Below, piece after piece: positions 46,014 through 59,052 of a DNA stretch of 64,000 nucleotides. The DNA is from Aedes albopictus (taxonomy: Eukaryota > Arthropoda > Insecta > Diptera > Culicidae). Under the pieces are notes generated by a model that was not told the origin of the DNA, searched no databases, and saw only the letters and a program-made list of their open reading frames with translations. The position numbers were made by a program, and so were the translations under genes. The stretch covers positions 336,247,312 through 336,311,311 of the forward strand of contig NC_085138.1 in assembly GCF_035046485.1 (NCBI RefSeq). Reading direction: 5' to 3'. Within the stretch, counting starts at the first letter, position 1. Every line of letters starts with the position of its first letter.

Positions 46014-46785
46014 TGCTGGTGCGAAGACGGCTGGTTGTGAAGAAATTAGGAAATTTGCACACGATAGATTTTTATAGCAGAAAAGCCAGAAAAACAAACA
46101 GCTGCGTTGCGCTGAGTCAGAGAAGATTCTTTGTCTTTGTTTTGATTTTGGAAAATTTGACGTTTGTTCTGTTTACGCAGGAGATCAAAGTTTTTGAAAT
46201 TCATGGAGTGATAAATTTTGAACAAGATCTTTTAATAGGGTGGGAATAGAAGCTTGCACTCTACACACTAATTTTTTAATGCTTCCAGCACAAAAAAAAA
46301 TGCAAAATAAATTGCAACGTTGCTGATCAACTGTCAAAATTGTACACTCAGAAATAAAAGAAATCGTAAACAGTTTAAAAGTTATTCTTTTTTTGTTATT
46401 ATCTGCGTTTAAACTCACACAAGTTTAATAGGTATACTGCCGTCACTTAATAATTTAAACTGAGCCAGATTTTGGTGAAACTATTTTTACAGTGTTTAAT
46501 TCAGCCATGGCAGAAAACTTTGCTGCAGTTTGCTCGTCGAAATCATATTTTTTATCGCTGCAAACCATTTGTCGGTTTTCTGTATCTTTCGGAAGCGATA
46601 GCACCACAAACGAAGATACAGACGGAGCAGTAATCGTTTTTTTCGGTCGCACCTACTTTCGCAAGCCCCTCTTGTATTATGTAATTGCGCTTTGGTGAAC
46701 CCCTTGAACGGGCGAAAACTCAGCGAACTGTCATGCGACTTGTCACTGAGCGAACTGTCAAGCGACTTGCTTGTTTATAAACATT
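46014..46785. other. Upstream region between FAM8A1-like gene and CMTR1 pseudogene
   Basis: The two loci are divergent, so this may hold the FAM8A1-like promoter. No defined element was identified. Confidence 0.35.
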
Positions 46786-48712
46786 GAAAGTGTTCTGCTT
46801 TTTGCTCCCCCAAAAATCAAGCCGGTCGGGGTAGAATTCCGAAACACCGGAAAAATAGAACCTCCGGAAAGCTTCGATCCTCTCCTCAACGGACGGAGTG
46901 AACGACGACGGGTACATTTTCGATCCGGCATTCGTAGAGTACGTGAAGGCGCAAACGAACCGGCTAGGAGCGCATCATGTGCGACGGAGGGTTCTTCGTG
47001 AATAACAACTCAGGAGATTATCTCGAAGCAGCTGTACTTGTAGTGCTACTGGCATTGGCAGTGATCCGAGCAGGAGGGAACTTTAATATGAAGGTAATAA
47101 TTTCGTTCCGGACAATTTATCTAACTTCAATCCTCGCTTCAATCGTTCAAAATAATTTTTATTTTTTGTAGGTGTTTGACCTGATCAAATCCTATGGAAA
47201 GTGCCTATCGTAAAGCCAGCTTTTAGTCGGCAGGCCATCTCGGAGCCGACTTCAACGACAACGATTGAGGAGGCTTCTTTCTTCAATCGACAATCCGGAT
47301 CAAACGATCGGTGCATGGACGCTGTGGCGTCACTGAAAGTTGTTACAAAAAACGTCTCGCCGACGGATGGATTCGTGCGCCAGGCCAGCGTGGAGTTCGG
47401 AACGACCGCTGAATAAGTCCTTCGGAAAATCAAACGATTGATTCTTTATGCCGGTGGATGTAACGGCCGATCAAGGTAAACGTATTCGGACGGGTTTTCT
47501 GAGCAACGGCAATGTGTTATACCTACTACGATCAGGACAAATCCGGTTGGACGCAAATTAAGAACATCCAAGTAATTCTATCGCCGCGGAGGGTTTTATA
47601 CGGGGAAATTAGAGGAAAGTTCGGCCGAGGTAAGCCACCATAGCAGGGCAAGTTTAATACCTACCTTCTTAGGTATTTCTCCGATTATCTGTCTACAAGA
47701 ATTTTACATTTTCCCATAAAATTTCCGTGTTTCCGCTTCCAGGATCTAGTACGCCAAAGCCATGATCGACCGCTGGCTGGTCCATCAAAATGCTTCCTCT
47801 TTTCGGCCGGTCCCGGTCCGGCGCAAGACTTAACTTCCGATGATGAAACTAGATGGCTTCTTCAGCAATGTCTCGATCCACGAGCTGATTGACGGCACCA
47901 ATGTGCTCGGGAGCAACTTGGAGCGTTTCGACATGGAAGCTTCGCGGTTCTACATTCCCCGAGGGCCGTTCTTCGTGCGAAGTGTGCTGACCGGTTCGAA
48001 GTGAGTCGAGAAGCAGCTTTGGCAGCCGGATCCTGTGGGCCTGGAGCAAAACCAGCTACATCTACTCGTCGGCGCAGCGGTTCGAGGCGCCCAAAGAACT
48101 GACACTGCGGTCTACCGGCAGGATTTTGCGGATGGTTCTATACAGAGAAATTTTTGAAGAAAATTCTGCCAAAGGTAAGCTACCATATACGATGTATCTG
48201 TAAACAAATTTCACATTCTTTTCCCATAAAATTGCTGTGTTTCCGAATCCAGGATCAAACGCAGAAAATCGATCATGCACATCTTCGATGCAGTGCTCTT
48301 GGGTGGTCTGGAAGTTCACCGAAGCCTTGAATCGAGGCCCATCAAAATGGTTCCGTTGGCCTGTTCGGCCGGTGCAAAACTTTACTTTTAATGATGGAAC
48401 TAGATAGCTTATTCAGCGAGGTAATCGACAGCGCCAAGGTGCTCGAAAGCGACTTGAAGCATTTCGATGGGGCGGAAATAAAGCTGTTCTACCTTCTCCG
48501 AAGGTCGCTCTTCGTGCGGAGTGTGAAGAAGTTCGAAATGTGCCGAGGAGCAGCTGGATTTTCGGAAGACTCGGCAGCTGGATCATGTGGACCTGGAGCA
48601 AAAAGAACCAGATCTACTCGGCGCTGCCGTTCAAGGCGCCCAAAGAACCGAAACTGGTCTACCGGCAGGATTTCGATGCATTCATTGAGAAATGCTCCGA
48701 TTTAAAGTGAGT
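46786..48712 (+). pseudogene. Unprocessed CMTR1-like cap 2'-O-methyltransferase pseudogene with duplicated 3' exons
   Basis: Translated pieces in shifting + frames follow the order of CMTR1, which methylates the first transcribed nucleotide of capped mRNA. About 46915-47093 gives FDPAFVEYVKAQTNRLG, then DGGFFVNNNSGDYLEA and LALAVIRAGGNFNMK, joined across an intron (47094-47171) to VFDLIKSYG, the RrmJ-type Rossmann core. IVKPAFSRQAISEP follows. Downstream, RKSIMHIFDAVLLGG (about 48260) and FYIPRGPFFVRSV (about 47945) resemble the C-terminal guanylyltransferase-like part. Introns with GT/AG ends (47630-47742, 48175-48252) are kept, so it arose by DNA duplication, not retroposition. Stops and frameshifts are numerous. 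The last exons occur twice (about 47590-48060 and 48130-48712). Confidence 0.7.
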
Positions 48713-48907
48713 GACGTGAAGTGGCGCTATGTGTAAGGTAGTTTCGGAATAAACTACCCAGTTTTAAATTTAAGTCTCAGTATGTATTATGATGTTCAAT
48801 TAATGTTCACAATAAAATATCTTATCTCTACAGTTAGGCACTCGGCTTGAAATAAAAGCTATTGTACTCAATTAATAAGTTTAAACTACTAAGGCAGGAG
48901 CCATCTA

Positions 48908-49076
48908 GGGCCTGTCCATAAACTACGTAGACTCTTAGGGGGGGGGGAGGGGGGTCTAGCCAAAGTCTACGCTCCATACAAATTTCGAAAATTTTGTATG
49001 AACAAAAGTCTACGGAGGGGGAGGGGGGGGTCTGAGATTGCCCAAAATGAGTCTACGTAGTTTATGGACAGCGCCC
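48908..49076. mobile_element. Hairpin MITE (gtccataaactacgtagac family), copy 1
   Basis: The ends gggcctgtccataaactac and the complementary gtagtttatggacagcgccc flank G-runs; ta lies on each side. A second copy is at 58618-58807. Confidence 0.85.
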
Positions 49077-49317
49077 TATATATCACGTGAACTAAAGTCT
49101 TACATGATCCCTCTCTTCACCAAGTGATCATGCGCGGAATTTGGTTCTGCAACATAACGATTGAGTCCGCTTTCAAACGTAAATCCGTAAATCGTTGGTA
49201 TTCAGCAAAATCAAATGGATTGTGAATTCTAACGAATCAAATACCTTTGATTGATATCTTGCATCACCATGCAATTTTGGAGGATGTGGTGTATCTAATA
49301 AGAACCTGAACCTCTGA

Positions 49318-49835
49318 GACAAAGGAGACTGGGCGAATCTGGGCCCGGAATGTACACCAATGACCCATAACTCTTTCGAAAGGTCTAATTGAGACAAGAA
49401 AAAGTTGCTATGGGGCCAAAAATATTCATCATGGGAGAAAAAAGTTATTTGACATTGTATGGGACGGATTTTAGTTGTTTTTGTTGTAATTATTTGCGTT
49501 ATATTTCACAAGCAACCAATCTCAAATAAACCAAATGTCTCATATGTCAGTGTTATACACAATAATAAGTCAATCTATTTCAAAAAGCAGATAATAATGA
49601 TTTTAGGAACATGCCAGTGCATAGAAAAGCTTGGGGTTTCTGCAAGTTTTTTGGGAAAAAGTGGAGGGGCACGTAATCTATGTATTAATTTTATTATAGT
49701 GGAATGGGTTTAACCAAAGGATTATACCTAAAAACCCTTCCCTTGAACAAGTGCTTGTGCAATGTACGGATTCTAATGTTGAAAAACAGTGACACATATC
49801 AAAATATAGGGGGAGTATGAAAAATAAACATTTTG
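49318..49835. repeat. Left arm of a 5-kb inverted repeat
   Basis: About 520 bp that reappear in reverse at 53790-54316 with moderate divergence. Shared strings include cccggaatgtacaccaatga and ccaaaaatattcatcatggg. Confidence 0.85.
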
Positions 49836-50430
49836 AGTCATGTGAAACTTGGCATTTAACTAAGGTGTTTTATTATGCATGTGACGTTCTAGGTTCTATG
49901 GATAATATTCATTGCTGTAGCTTGAGGACACCAGAAATATTGTGACTTTAGGTAGACGACAATGCTTTCAATAAGAAGCTCGGTTACTTGGGATGTTTGA
50001 TCTCAGCAAAAACAATGTAGCCTTGGGAATAGTAAGTGAATTCAATATACATATAATGGATCTAAGAAGATTCGGATACCGAGAGAAATACCTAGGGCTA
50101 TTCCAAAAATAAAACGGGATTAAAAAAAGCTGGCGATTTATGGAGCAAGATGCTGGGAAGTAGCAGATGCATCCTAGAGAAATTGAGTAAAACCTCAAGA
50201 AACTTAAAAAAAACTGGGTATTCTGGAAAGTGGAGGAAAATGGTGGAGGAAGTGGTGATTTCAAGGGAACTAGAAAAAATAATAGAATTTAAAGATAGAA
50301 GCTTGAATCTAGCATTGGATAAGACTGAAGGGAACAAGGGTTTCTTAGGGACAGCTGTTAGTGTTTGAATAAACTGGCGATTAATTGTGATATGATATCA
50401 CTGATATCGAGAGGCACAATAGCAAGCTTT
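49836..50430. other. Non-genic stretch, nothing recognised
   Basis: AT-rich sequence inside the inverted repeat. The frames of 70-100 codons on both strands have no features. Confidence 0.35.
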
Positions 50431-50434
50431 GTAG

Positions 50435-50620
50435 GCGATGTGGGGACGAATATCATAAGGCGCAAGGCAGGTCAAACCATCCCAAGTGCTTGATTTGTTG
50501 CGGGAAATACGCGAACAACATGTACAGCGGTCCTAGTCTTCAAAAGAGCTTTGTTTGTAAGTACTGTGACGCAAACCAGCAACTGCTGATTCAGACAGTC
50601 GCTCAGTGGGAGATGGATAT
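50435..50620 (+). pseudogene. LINE ORF1 zinc-knuckle remnant
   Basis: The + frame reads LCRRCGDEYHKAQGRSNHPK followed by CLICCGKYANNMYSGP, two CCHC-like units in tandem as in LINE ORF1 proteins. No start or longer frame survives. Confidence 0.45.
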
Positions 50621-52186
50621 CACCGTCATAACGGACCACCCATACCGAATACCCACCGATATCGGCAACTGGATCGGCCATATGAACAACGGGTGTTGGA
50701 ACAGTTCACTCAGTTACTGGACTGTATGACCGCTGAGCAGAATGGGCAAAGACCGGGTGACAGGTGATGTGTAAAGGGGATGCCGTTTCACGAACCAGCT
50801 TGGTCAGACTCTGGTAAAGGCTTTGGCTAATGGCGAATGTCGGTACTGAAATGCCTTTAGCCGGAAAAGAGACGATTATTGACTATAAAGATTCATCCAT
50901 GTCAATGAGTACTTATAGGCCGCGCCTTTGCAGATTTTGTCGTGCTTTAGCACGAGGATATTTTTTTTTCGAGTGCGGCGGCCTCAGAGTCCGTGAACTT
51001 GGCATTGCTTATCATCGCCTTCAAAATCTCTTAGTGCTTAGACTCGTTTGTCTGGATGACGAGGATGTCTTCCTTCTTGCCCTTGGCATCTGCCCTTATA
51101 CTTATTCTTGTCTTAGCGTTCCTAAGCTCATGTTCCTCATTCTTCTTTCTTTTCTTCTTCTGCCTGTCCACAAGGTCCAGAAAGCGTTATCCTCCTTACC
51201 CGCCCTAATCTGTGGTCGCTGAGGACCTATACATAGTAGCAAGCCCCTGCTCCCTTCGATCTGGGACGAGCCGGCCGATCAAGGCCCACTCTTCCAATCT
51301 TGCAAGTATTACTGCTCTTCACTCTCCGGGTTAAGAACCGGCCTTACGAACGCCGTCTGGTAGCACCTCTCCTGTCGGCTGCGCAGCTAGCTCCATTTTT
51401 CTGTACTCTACTCATCCCTATTTTTTCTGGCCTTCATCAACCATGATTCATTCATGACCTCTCCCGCCATGCTAGTCAGGAAGAAAATAGGGTTCCCTAT
51501 ACTGGCACTTTGCACACAGCTACCTCAAACTGTCCCTACACTGCTTAAAGAATTACCTAGCTTACCCGCTTCTTGCGAAGAGGTTAAACCCCAGACAACC
51601 AGGAGTCGCATAAGGATGCATGCAGTACACCGTAAAAAGTACTATTTTAAGCATCTATCGCATATATGTATGGCGGAGGAATAACTTTCATCGCATATGA
51701 TGTTATTTTTGTACTTTTTGCGATGTATCTGGAAAAGTCGCATAAGATTACAAAAAAACTTTTATATTTTTTCTATATTTCTCAAAAGTGTGCGAACGAA
51801 CTCGCAACGTATCAAATAAATTCGCTTAATAGCTAAACTGCGATGATTACATATACGACTTCTCTTGATACTTGTCATATGCCAGGTATTTCGCATTGGT
51901 GTACGAATGAAATCGCATGAATAAAAAAAAATAAACTCGTTAAAGGGTGCATAACAACTCGCATAATCTAAAAACGTTTACGTTGACATAATGCGATTTG
52001 ATATGTGAAAACATTGAAATATTGAGAGGTGCTGTTGGACTGTCCATGCAGTGCCAAATAACTACAAAACAGTGAATAGTCATCGTTATGGCTATAAACT
52101 CATTAGTTTTGTTTTGTGGCTCTGATAATTAACAATAGATGACGCTAGCCAGAAAGGATAAGTAGAAACAGTGCGGAAAATCACGC
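50621..52186. other. Non-genic stretch, nothing recognised
   Basis: From 51630 to 51990 short strings such as tcgcata recur irregularly. No array with a fixed period and no supported gene were seen. Confidence 0.35.
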
Positions 52187-52189
52187 TTA

Positions 52190-52533
52190 GGGTCGATTTC
52201 TTGACCCTGGCTTAAGCGTTAAGGACAAACGTCTTGACATCCCGCTTCAACAGTGCATCAAAACTTCAAACGCACAAATCTCAAGAAGCAAGCTTTACAC
52301 AACAAAGCATTTTATTATTCTGTTCTTGCTCACTTGTAATAAGCTTAAAATGAGAAGATCAGGTGTGCTGGTTTTGTTTACGAAGAGAATTGTGCCCTCG
52401 AAATCGTGAGTAGGTGCCAAAGTCGGCCATTGTGGCGGCCATTTTGGGATTCTAACAAGTATGTCCTTAAACCAGGTTTAACTATATAGGTAAGCCTGGC
52501 TTACCGGTTAAGCCGAGGTGAAGAAATCGGCCC
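52190..52533. mobile_element. Harbinger-type MITE, 344 bp
   Basis: The ends GGGTCGATTTCTTGACC and the complement of GGGCCGATTTCTTCACC are flanked by TTA on both sides (52187-52189, 52534-52536), a TWA-type 3-bp target typical of PIF/Harbinger. Non-coding. Confidence 0.65.
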
Positions 52534-53086
52534 TTAGTCAGTTTTATCTCCAGATAGTCTGGCGAACACGCACGTAAAGTGGGGCTCAACAATTCAAAGG
52601 TCATTAGTTTGACACTGAGATGACAATAATTATTTTTTTTTCGAATATTATAAGGTCGCATACGGTGTTATGTTACGTCGCAATAAGGCACACCGTACTT
52701 CACATAAGATGTAGCTTCAAGTCTCATGGCGTTATTGTTGCACCGCCAATGCGCGTATATTGGCTCCACTTTTGAACACATAAGGCACTTTTGCTGCATC
52801 GTATGCGATGTAGCTTAACTGCATAAAAGTACGTACAACACGGTCATAAACTTTATTATACGTGCCAACTGGTTGTCTGGGGCTCGCCACTACCGCTACT
52901 AACTGATTTTTGATTATTGTTGTTCTCAGTTTGCAATCCCACGAGTGGTAGTGGAAAAACGTCCACCACGCCATGCATTGACACGTGAGGGACAAGCTAC
53001 TGTGACGGTTGCGTTGCATAGGTACCCCACAGCACCTTCTTCACCACTTTGATTATTTATTCCTTAATTCCAAGATATTCAAGACA

Positions 53087-53785
53087 TTAAAAGTTTTTGA
53101 CCATCTCTTCTACTCTTCCAGCTACTGTTAAGTTGGAGGGGTAGTCCGTGTTGACATCTAATGATTTGGTCTTGCTGACATTAATAGTTAGACCTGCCGC
53201 AAAGAAACGTTCGGCTACCCAGGTAGATGAAAAGAGCTCAATAATAGCATATTTTGATATGGAGATCAAAAAGTGATATGGGTTTGATTGACATAAGAGA
53301 TAAAAGATCTAAAAATAAAATCAAAAATTTACTCCTGGAACATCATCATCAAATCATATTTAGATTTTGTAAGATCTAACCAATAGCAGCGAGCTATTCG
53401 TATGATTTTGAAATATCAAATTTTGATATTGTTCAGATGTTCCAGGAACACTTTTCAGATATTATTTTCAGATCTTTTATCTCTTATATCAATCAAACCA
53501 ATATCATGTTTTGATCGTCAGTATTTTACCTCTACCCGGGTAGGTCATTGAGCTTACTTTGCTTGACAATGCTCCATTGGTCTAGTAGGGCTACATCATT
53601 AGCTAAATGGAAATCGTTCAGATGCTCCATAGTGATGGGCTGCTAATGTAGCCTATAATTCGATGCACGGTCAAATGCTCCCACAAATATCTCGTTGATT
53701 ACGATAAGGAACCGTTGCGGTGATAGTACATCCTTGCCTCACAACCCTTGCGACATCCCGGTTGGTCGAATAAAGCTTGACTCTA
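53087..53785 (-). pseudogene. LINE reverse-transcriptase remnant, split by a MITE
   Basis: Minus-strand 53215-53087 reads AAGLTINVSKTKSLDVNT then VAGRVEEMVKNF, a post-palm RT segment. On the other side of the MITE (53533-53785) broken frames include VRQGCT, the RT box before the palm. Stops and frameshifts abound. Confidence 0.6.
53216..53532. mobile_element. Hairpin MITE inside the LINE remnant, 317 bp
   Basis: The ends TACCCAGGTAGATGAAAA and the complement of TACCCGGGTAGAGGTAAAA enclose longer inverted pieces (ggtttgattgacataagaga pairs near the other side, and ctcctggaac with gttccaggaa). Confidence 0.75.
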
Positions 53786-53789
53786 ATCA

Positions 53790-54316
53790 AAGCGATTTTT
53801 TTCATACTCCCCTTATATTTTGACATGTTTCACTGTGTTTCAACATTAGAATCTGAACATTTCACAATCACTTGCTCAAGGGAAGGGTTTTTAGGTATAA
53901 TACCTTTGGTTATACCATTCCACTATAATAGTATTATTACATAGATTAATACACTACGTGCTCCTCCACCTTCTCCAAAAAAAAAAACTTTCAGAAACCC
54001 CAACCTTTTCTATGCACTGGCTTGTTCCTGAAATCATTATTAACTGCTTTTTGTAATAGAATGACTTATTATTGACTGACAGATGATACATTTGGTTTAT
54101 TTGAGATTAATTGCTAATAAAAAATAATGCAAATAATTACAACAAAAACAACTAAAATCCGTCCCATACAATGTCAAATAACTTTTTTCTCCCATGATGA
54201 ATATTTTTGGCCCCATAGCAACTTTTTCTTGTCTCAATTAGACCTTTCGAAAGAGCTATGGGTCATTGGTGTACATTCCGGGCCCAGACTCCATACATTT
54301 TTGCCCAGTCTCCTTT
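53790..54316. repeat. Right arm of the 5-kb inverted repeat
   Basis: Reverse complement of 49318-49835. Its outer end runs into the 113-bp tandem array. Confidence 0.85.
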
Positions 54317-54319
54317 AGA

Positions 54320-55015
54320 TATTTTTGATGAGGGTGGTCAGTGTCAAAGACTGATAATTTTTGCATCACTATGCAATTTGGGGGAACTTAGTGAACCAGC
54401 AAATCTGTCTAAAACTTTGCAACGAATTTAAACATTTTTGGTAAAGGTGGTCAGTATAAAAGACCGATAATTTTTGCATCACCATGTAATCTGGGAGGAC
54501 TGGGTGTACCAACAAATCTGTCTAAACCTTTGAGACAAATTTGGATATTTTTGGTAAAAGTGATCAGTATCAAAGACTGATAATTTTTGCATCACTATGC
54601 AATTCGGGGGAACTTAGTGAACCAGCAAATCTGTCTAAAACTTTGCAACGAATTTAAACATTTTTGGTAAAGGTGGTCAGTATCAAAGACTGATGATTTT
54701 TGCATCACCATGCAATCTGGGAGGACTGGGTGAACCAACAAATCTGTCTAAACCTCTGAGACAAATTTGAATATTTTTGGTAAAAGTGGTCAGTATCAAA
54801 GACTGATAATTTTTGCATCACTATGCAATCTGGGAGGACTTGGTGAACAAACAAATCTGTCTAAACCTCTGAGACAAATTTGGATATTTTTGGTAAAAGT
54901 GGTCAGTATCAAAGATCGATAACTTTAGCATCACTCTGCAATTTGGGAGGACTTAGTGAACCAACAAATCTGTCTAAACCTCAGCAACGAATTTACATAC
55001 TTTTGGTAAAGGCTT
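54320..55015. repeat. Tandem repeat, period about 113 bp, about six copies
   Basis: The marker ttttgcatcac recurs at about 54357, 54471, 54584, 54697 and 54810, with a weaker copy near 54923. Each unit includes aacaaatctgtctaaac and tttttggtaaa. The inverted-repeat arm at 49.3 kb carries a related unit. Confidence 0.9.
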
Positions 55016-55125
55016 AAGGTAGGTAAAGGCTTAAGGCTGGAAATTTCTGAGAATCTTTAGGGATTCTCAGGAATTATTTAAAAATATTCAGTGATGCTTC
55101 TGATTTCTATAAATGATTGAGAATA

Positions 55126-55428
55126 TCTATATATATAAAAATGAGTTTGAAGTTCCTTTGAGGCAATACAACTAACGAATGGCTGAACCGATCGGGATGA
55201 CCCTTGCATGGTTCGATTCGTTTTCATTGTGGCTGTGTTTATAAGTAGAAAAAGTTATAAAAAACAACTTAAAAAGTAAGACCATTGATAAAGTGCTGCT
55301 TTTTCAAGAGCCGGGAAGAAAATCAACGCGATCGAAATGAAACCAATCTAGAGTGCGGTGCTTAAATAAGCTCAAAAGCTGTCAAACCACCACAAGCTTG
55401 GCAAGACAAAGTTTGCCGGGACAGCTAG
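55126..55428 (+). mobile_element. Helitron-like element, 303 bp, copy 1
   Basis: It starts TCTATATATATAAAAATGAG and ends GTTTGCCGGGACAGCTAG, with an A before and a T after and no target duplication. The uninterrupted satellite at about 58370 reads gagaatattttctataa, so the insertion lies precisely between A and T. These are Helitron hallmarks. No coding capacity. Confidence 0.75.
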
Positions 55429-55683
55429 TTTTCTATAATTTTTAGAATATTTAGCAGATCACTGGAAATGTTTGGTAAGCTTAAGGGATTCTCAGGAATG
55501 ATTTAAATATTTTTTTTATTGCGGTACTGATGTTTATAAATAATTTAAAATATTTTCTATAGGTTCTAGAATGCATGCCAGAAGACTGGAAATTTCTGAG
55601 AATCTTAATGGATTCACAGGAATTATTATAAAATTTTTCGTAATGCTACTGTCTATGTAAATGATTTAGTTTATCTTCTATCT

Positions 55684-55984
55684 TCTATATGTATAAAAAT
55701 GAGTTTGAAGTCCCTTTGAGGCAACAAAACTCAAGAACGGATGAACCGATCAGCTTGATTCTTGCACGATCCGGTTCTTATTCGTGTTGACTGTGTTTAT
55801 ATGTACAAAAAGCTACGAAAATCAACTAGAAAAGGGTGAAAATTGATAAAGTACTGATTTTCGTTAGCTGGGAAGAAAATCAACACGTACGAAATGAAAC
55901 TAATCTAGAGTGCGGTGACGTTATGAGCTCAACAGTTGTCAAACCACCACAGTGTGGCAAGACAACGTTTGCCGGGACAGCTAG
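55684..55984 (+). mobile_element. Helitron-like element, 301 bp, copy 2
   Basis: The same TCTATATG...GCCGGGACAGCTAG ends and about 80% similar interior (gagtttgaagtccctttgag, gatgaaccgatcagcttg) as copy 1. Confidence 0.7.
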
Positions 55985-58617
55985 TATCTTCAAGTTGTTA
56001 GAATACATCTTAAAAAAAGGGAATTTTTGAGAATCTTTAGAGATTCTCAAGAATTATTTAAAAATATTCCGTAATGCTATTGATTGTTATAAATGATCTG
56101 GAATATTTCCTCTAGTTTCTAGAATACATCCCAGAAGACTGAGAATTTCTGATAACCTTTAGAAATTATCAGGAATTATTTAAAAATATTTCGTAATGCT
56201 ATTGAATGTTATAAATGATCTAAAATATTTCCTCTAGTTTTTTCTAGAATGTATTCCAGAAGGCTGGGAATTTCTGAGAATCTTAATGGATTCACTGGAA
56301 TTATTAAAATATATTCCGTAATGCTACTGTCTATGTAAATGATTTAGTTTATATATTATAGTTGTTAGAATACATCTTAAAAGATTGGGAATTTCTGATA
56401 ATCTTTAGAAATTCTCAGGAATTATACAAAAAAATTCGTAATGCTACTGTCTCTGTAAATGATTTGTATTTTCTCCTATAGTTTATAGAATACATCCAAG
56501 AGAGCTGGGAATTTCTGAGAATATTAATGGATTGACTGGAATTATTAAAAAATATTCCGTAATGCTACTGTCTATGTAAATGATTTAATTTATATATTAT
56601 AGTTGTTAGAATACATCTTAAAAGATTAGGAATTTCTGATAATCTTTAGAAATTCTCAGGAAATATTTAAAAATATTTCGTAATGCTATTGATTATTTTA
56701 AATAATCTAGAAAATTTCCAATAGTTTCTTGAACACATCTCAGAATACTGAGATTTTCTGAGAATCTTAAGGGATTCTCAGGAATTATTTAAAAATATTC
56801 CGTAATGCTATTTATCTCTGTAAATGATTAAGAATATTTCCTAAAGTTTATAGAATACATCCCAGAAGGCTGGGAATTTCTGAGAATCTTAATGGATTCA
56901 CTGGAATTATTAAAATATATTCCGTAATGCTACTGTCTATGTAAATGATATAGTTTATATCTTATAGTTGTTAGAATACATCTTAAAAGATTGGGAATTT
57001 CTGATGATCTTTAGAAATTCTCAGGAATTATTTAAAAATATTCCGTAATGCTGTTGATTGTTATAAAAGATCTGGAATATTCCTATAGTTTCTAGAATAC
57101 ATCCCAGAAGACTGGGAATACCTGATAATCTGTGGGGATTCTCAGGAATCATTTAAAAATATTCCGTAATGCTATTGAATGTTATAAATGATATAAAATA
57201 TTTCCTCTACTTTCTAGAATATATTCCAGAAGACTGGAAATATCTGAGAGTCTAGAGATTCTCAGGAATTATACAAAAATATTCCGTAATGCTACTGTCT
57301 CTGTAAATGATTTGCATTTTCTCCTATAGTTTATAGAATACATCCCAGAAAGACTGGAAATTTCTGAGAATCTTGATGGATTCACTGGAATTATTAAAAA
57401 ATATTCCGTAATGCTACTGTCTATGTAAATGATTTAGTTTATATCTTATAGTTGTTAGAATACATCTTAAAAGATTGGGAAATTCTGATAATCTTTAGAA
57501 ATTCTCAGGAATTATACAAAAATATTCCGTAATGCTACTGTCTCTGTAAATGATTTGTATTTTCTCCTATAGTTTATAGAATACATCCCAGAGAGCTGGG
57601 AATTTCTGAGAATCTTAATGGATTTACTGGAATTATTAAAAAATATTCCGTAAGGCTATTGATTGTTATAAAAGATCCGTTATGCTACTTTCTATGTAAA
57701 TGATTTAGTTTATATATTATAGTTGTTAGAATACATCTTAGAAGATTAGGAATTTCTGATAATCTTTAGAAATTCTCAGGTATTATTTAAAAATATTCCG
57801 TAATGCTATTGATTGTTATAAAAGATCTGGAATATTTCCTATAGTTTCTAGAATACATCCCAGAAGATTGGGAATACCTGATAATCTTTAGAAATTCTCA
57901 GGAAATATTTAAAAATATTTCGTAATGCTATTGATTATTTTAAATAATCTAGAAAATTTCCAATAGTTACTTGAACACATCTCAGAATACTGGGATTTTC
58001 TGAGAATCTTAAGGGATTCTCAGGAATTATTTAAAAATATTCCGTAATGCTATTGATCTCTGTAAATGATTAACAATATTTCCTAGTTTCTTGAATACAT
58101 CCCAGAAGGCTGGAAATTTCTGAGAATCTTTAAGGATTCTAAGGAATTATTTAAAAATATTCCGTAATGCAACTGAGAATCTGTAGAAATTCTCAGGAGT
58201 TATTCAAAAATATTCCGTAATGCTACTGTCTCTGTAAATGATTCAGAATATATCCTATAGTTTCTATAACACATCCCAGAAGACTGGAAATTTCTGAGAA
58301 TCTTTAGGAATTCTCAGGAATTATTTAAAAATATTCAGTGATGCTTCTGATTTCTATAAATGATTGAGAATATTTTCTATAATTTTTAGAATATTTAGCA
58401 GATCACTGGAAATGTTTGGTAAGCTTAAGCGATTCTCAGGAATTATTTAAAAAAAAAATTAAAATATGGTACTGATGTTCATAAATAATTTAAAATATTT
58501 CCTATAGTCTCTAGAATGCATGCCAGAAGACTGGGAATTTCTGAGAATCTTAATGGATTCACAGGAATTATTAAAAGATATTCCGTAATGCTACTGGCTA
58601 TGTAAATGATTTAGTTT

Positions 58618-58807
58618 GGCGCTGTCCATAAACTACGTAGACTTTTTTTTCGGTCATCTCAGACCCCCCCCCACCCCCCTACCCCCTCGTAGACTTTTGT
58701 TCATACACAATTTTTGAAATTTGTATGGACCGTAGACTTTGGCCAAACCCCCCTAACACACCCCCCCCCCCTCCCCCCATAGAGTCTACGTAGTTTATGG
58801 ACAGGCC
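58618..58807. mobile_element. Hairpin MITE (gtccataaactacgtagac family), copy 2
   Basis: The ends ggcgctgtccataaactac and gtagtttatggacaggcc match copy 1 at 48908; C/G homopolymer runs fill the arms. It is inserted in the satellite. Confidence 0.85.
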
Positions 58808-59052
58808 CTTTATATTTTAAAGTTATTAGAATACATCTTAAAAGATTGGGAATTTCTGAGAATCTTTAGAGATTCTCAGGAATTATTTAAAAATATTCCG
58901 TAATGCTATTGATTGTTATAAATGATCTGGAATATTTCCTCTAGTTTCTAGAATACATTCCAGAAGACTGGGAATTTCTGATACCCTTTAGGGATTCTCA
59001 GGAATTATTTAAAAATATTTCGTAATGCTACTGTCTCTGTAAATGATTTGTA

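Noticed and set aside
51050..51225. Possible membrane protein with Leu-rich + frame (LILLSFLLLPVHK)
   Set aside because: Pyrimidine-rich sequence gives Leu/Phe runs by chance; no start context, splice partner or homology signal.
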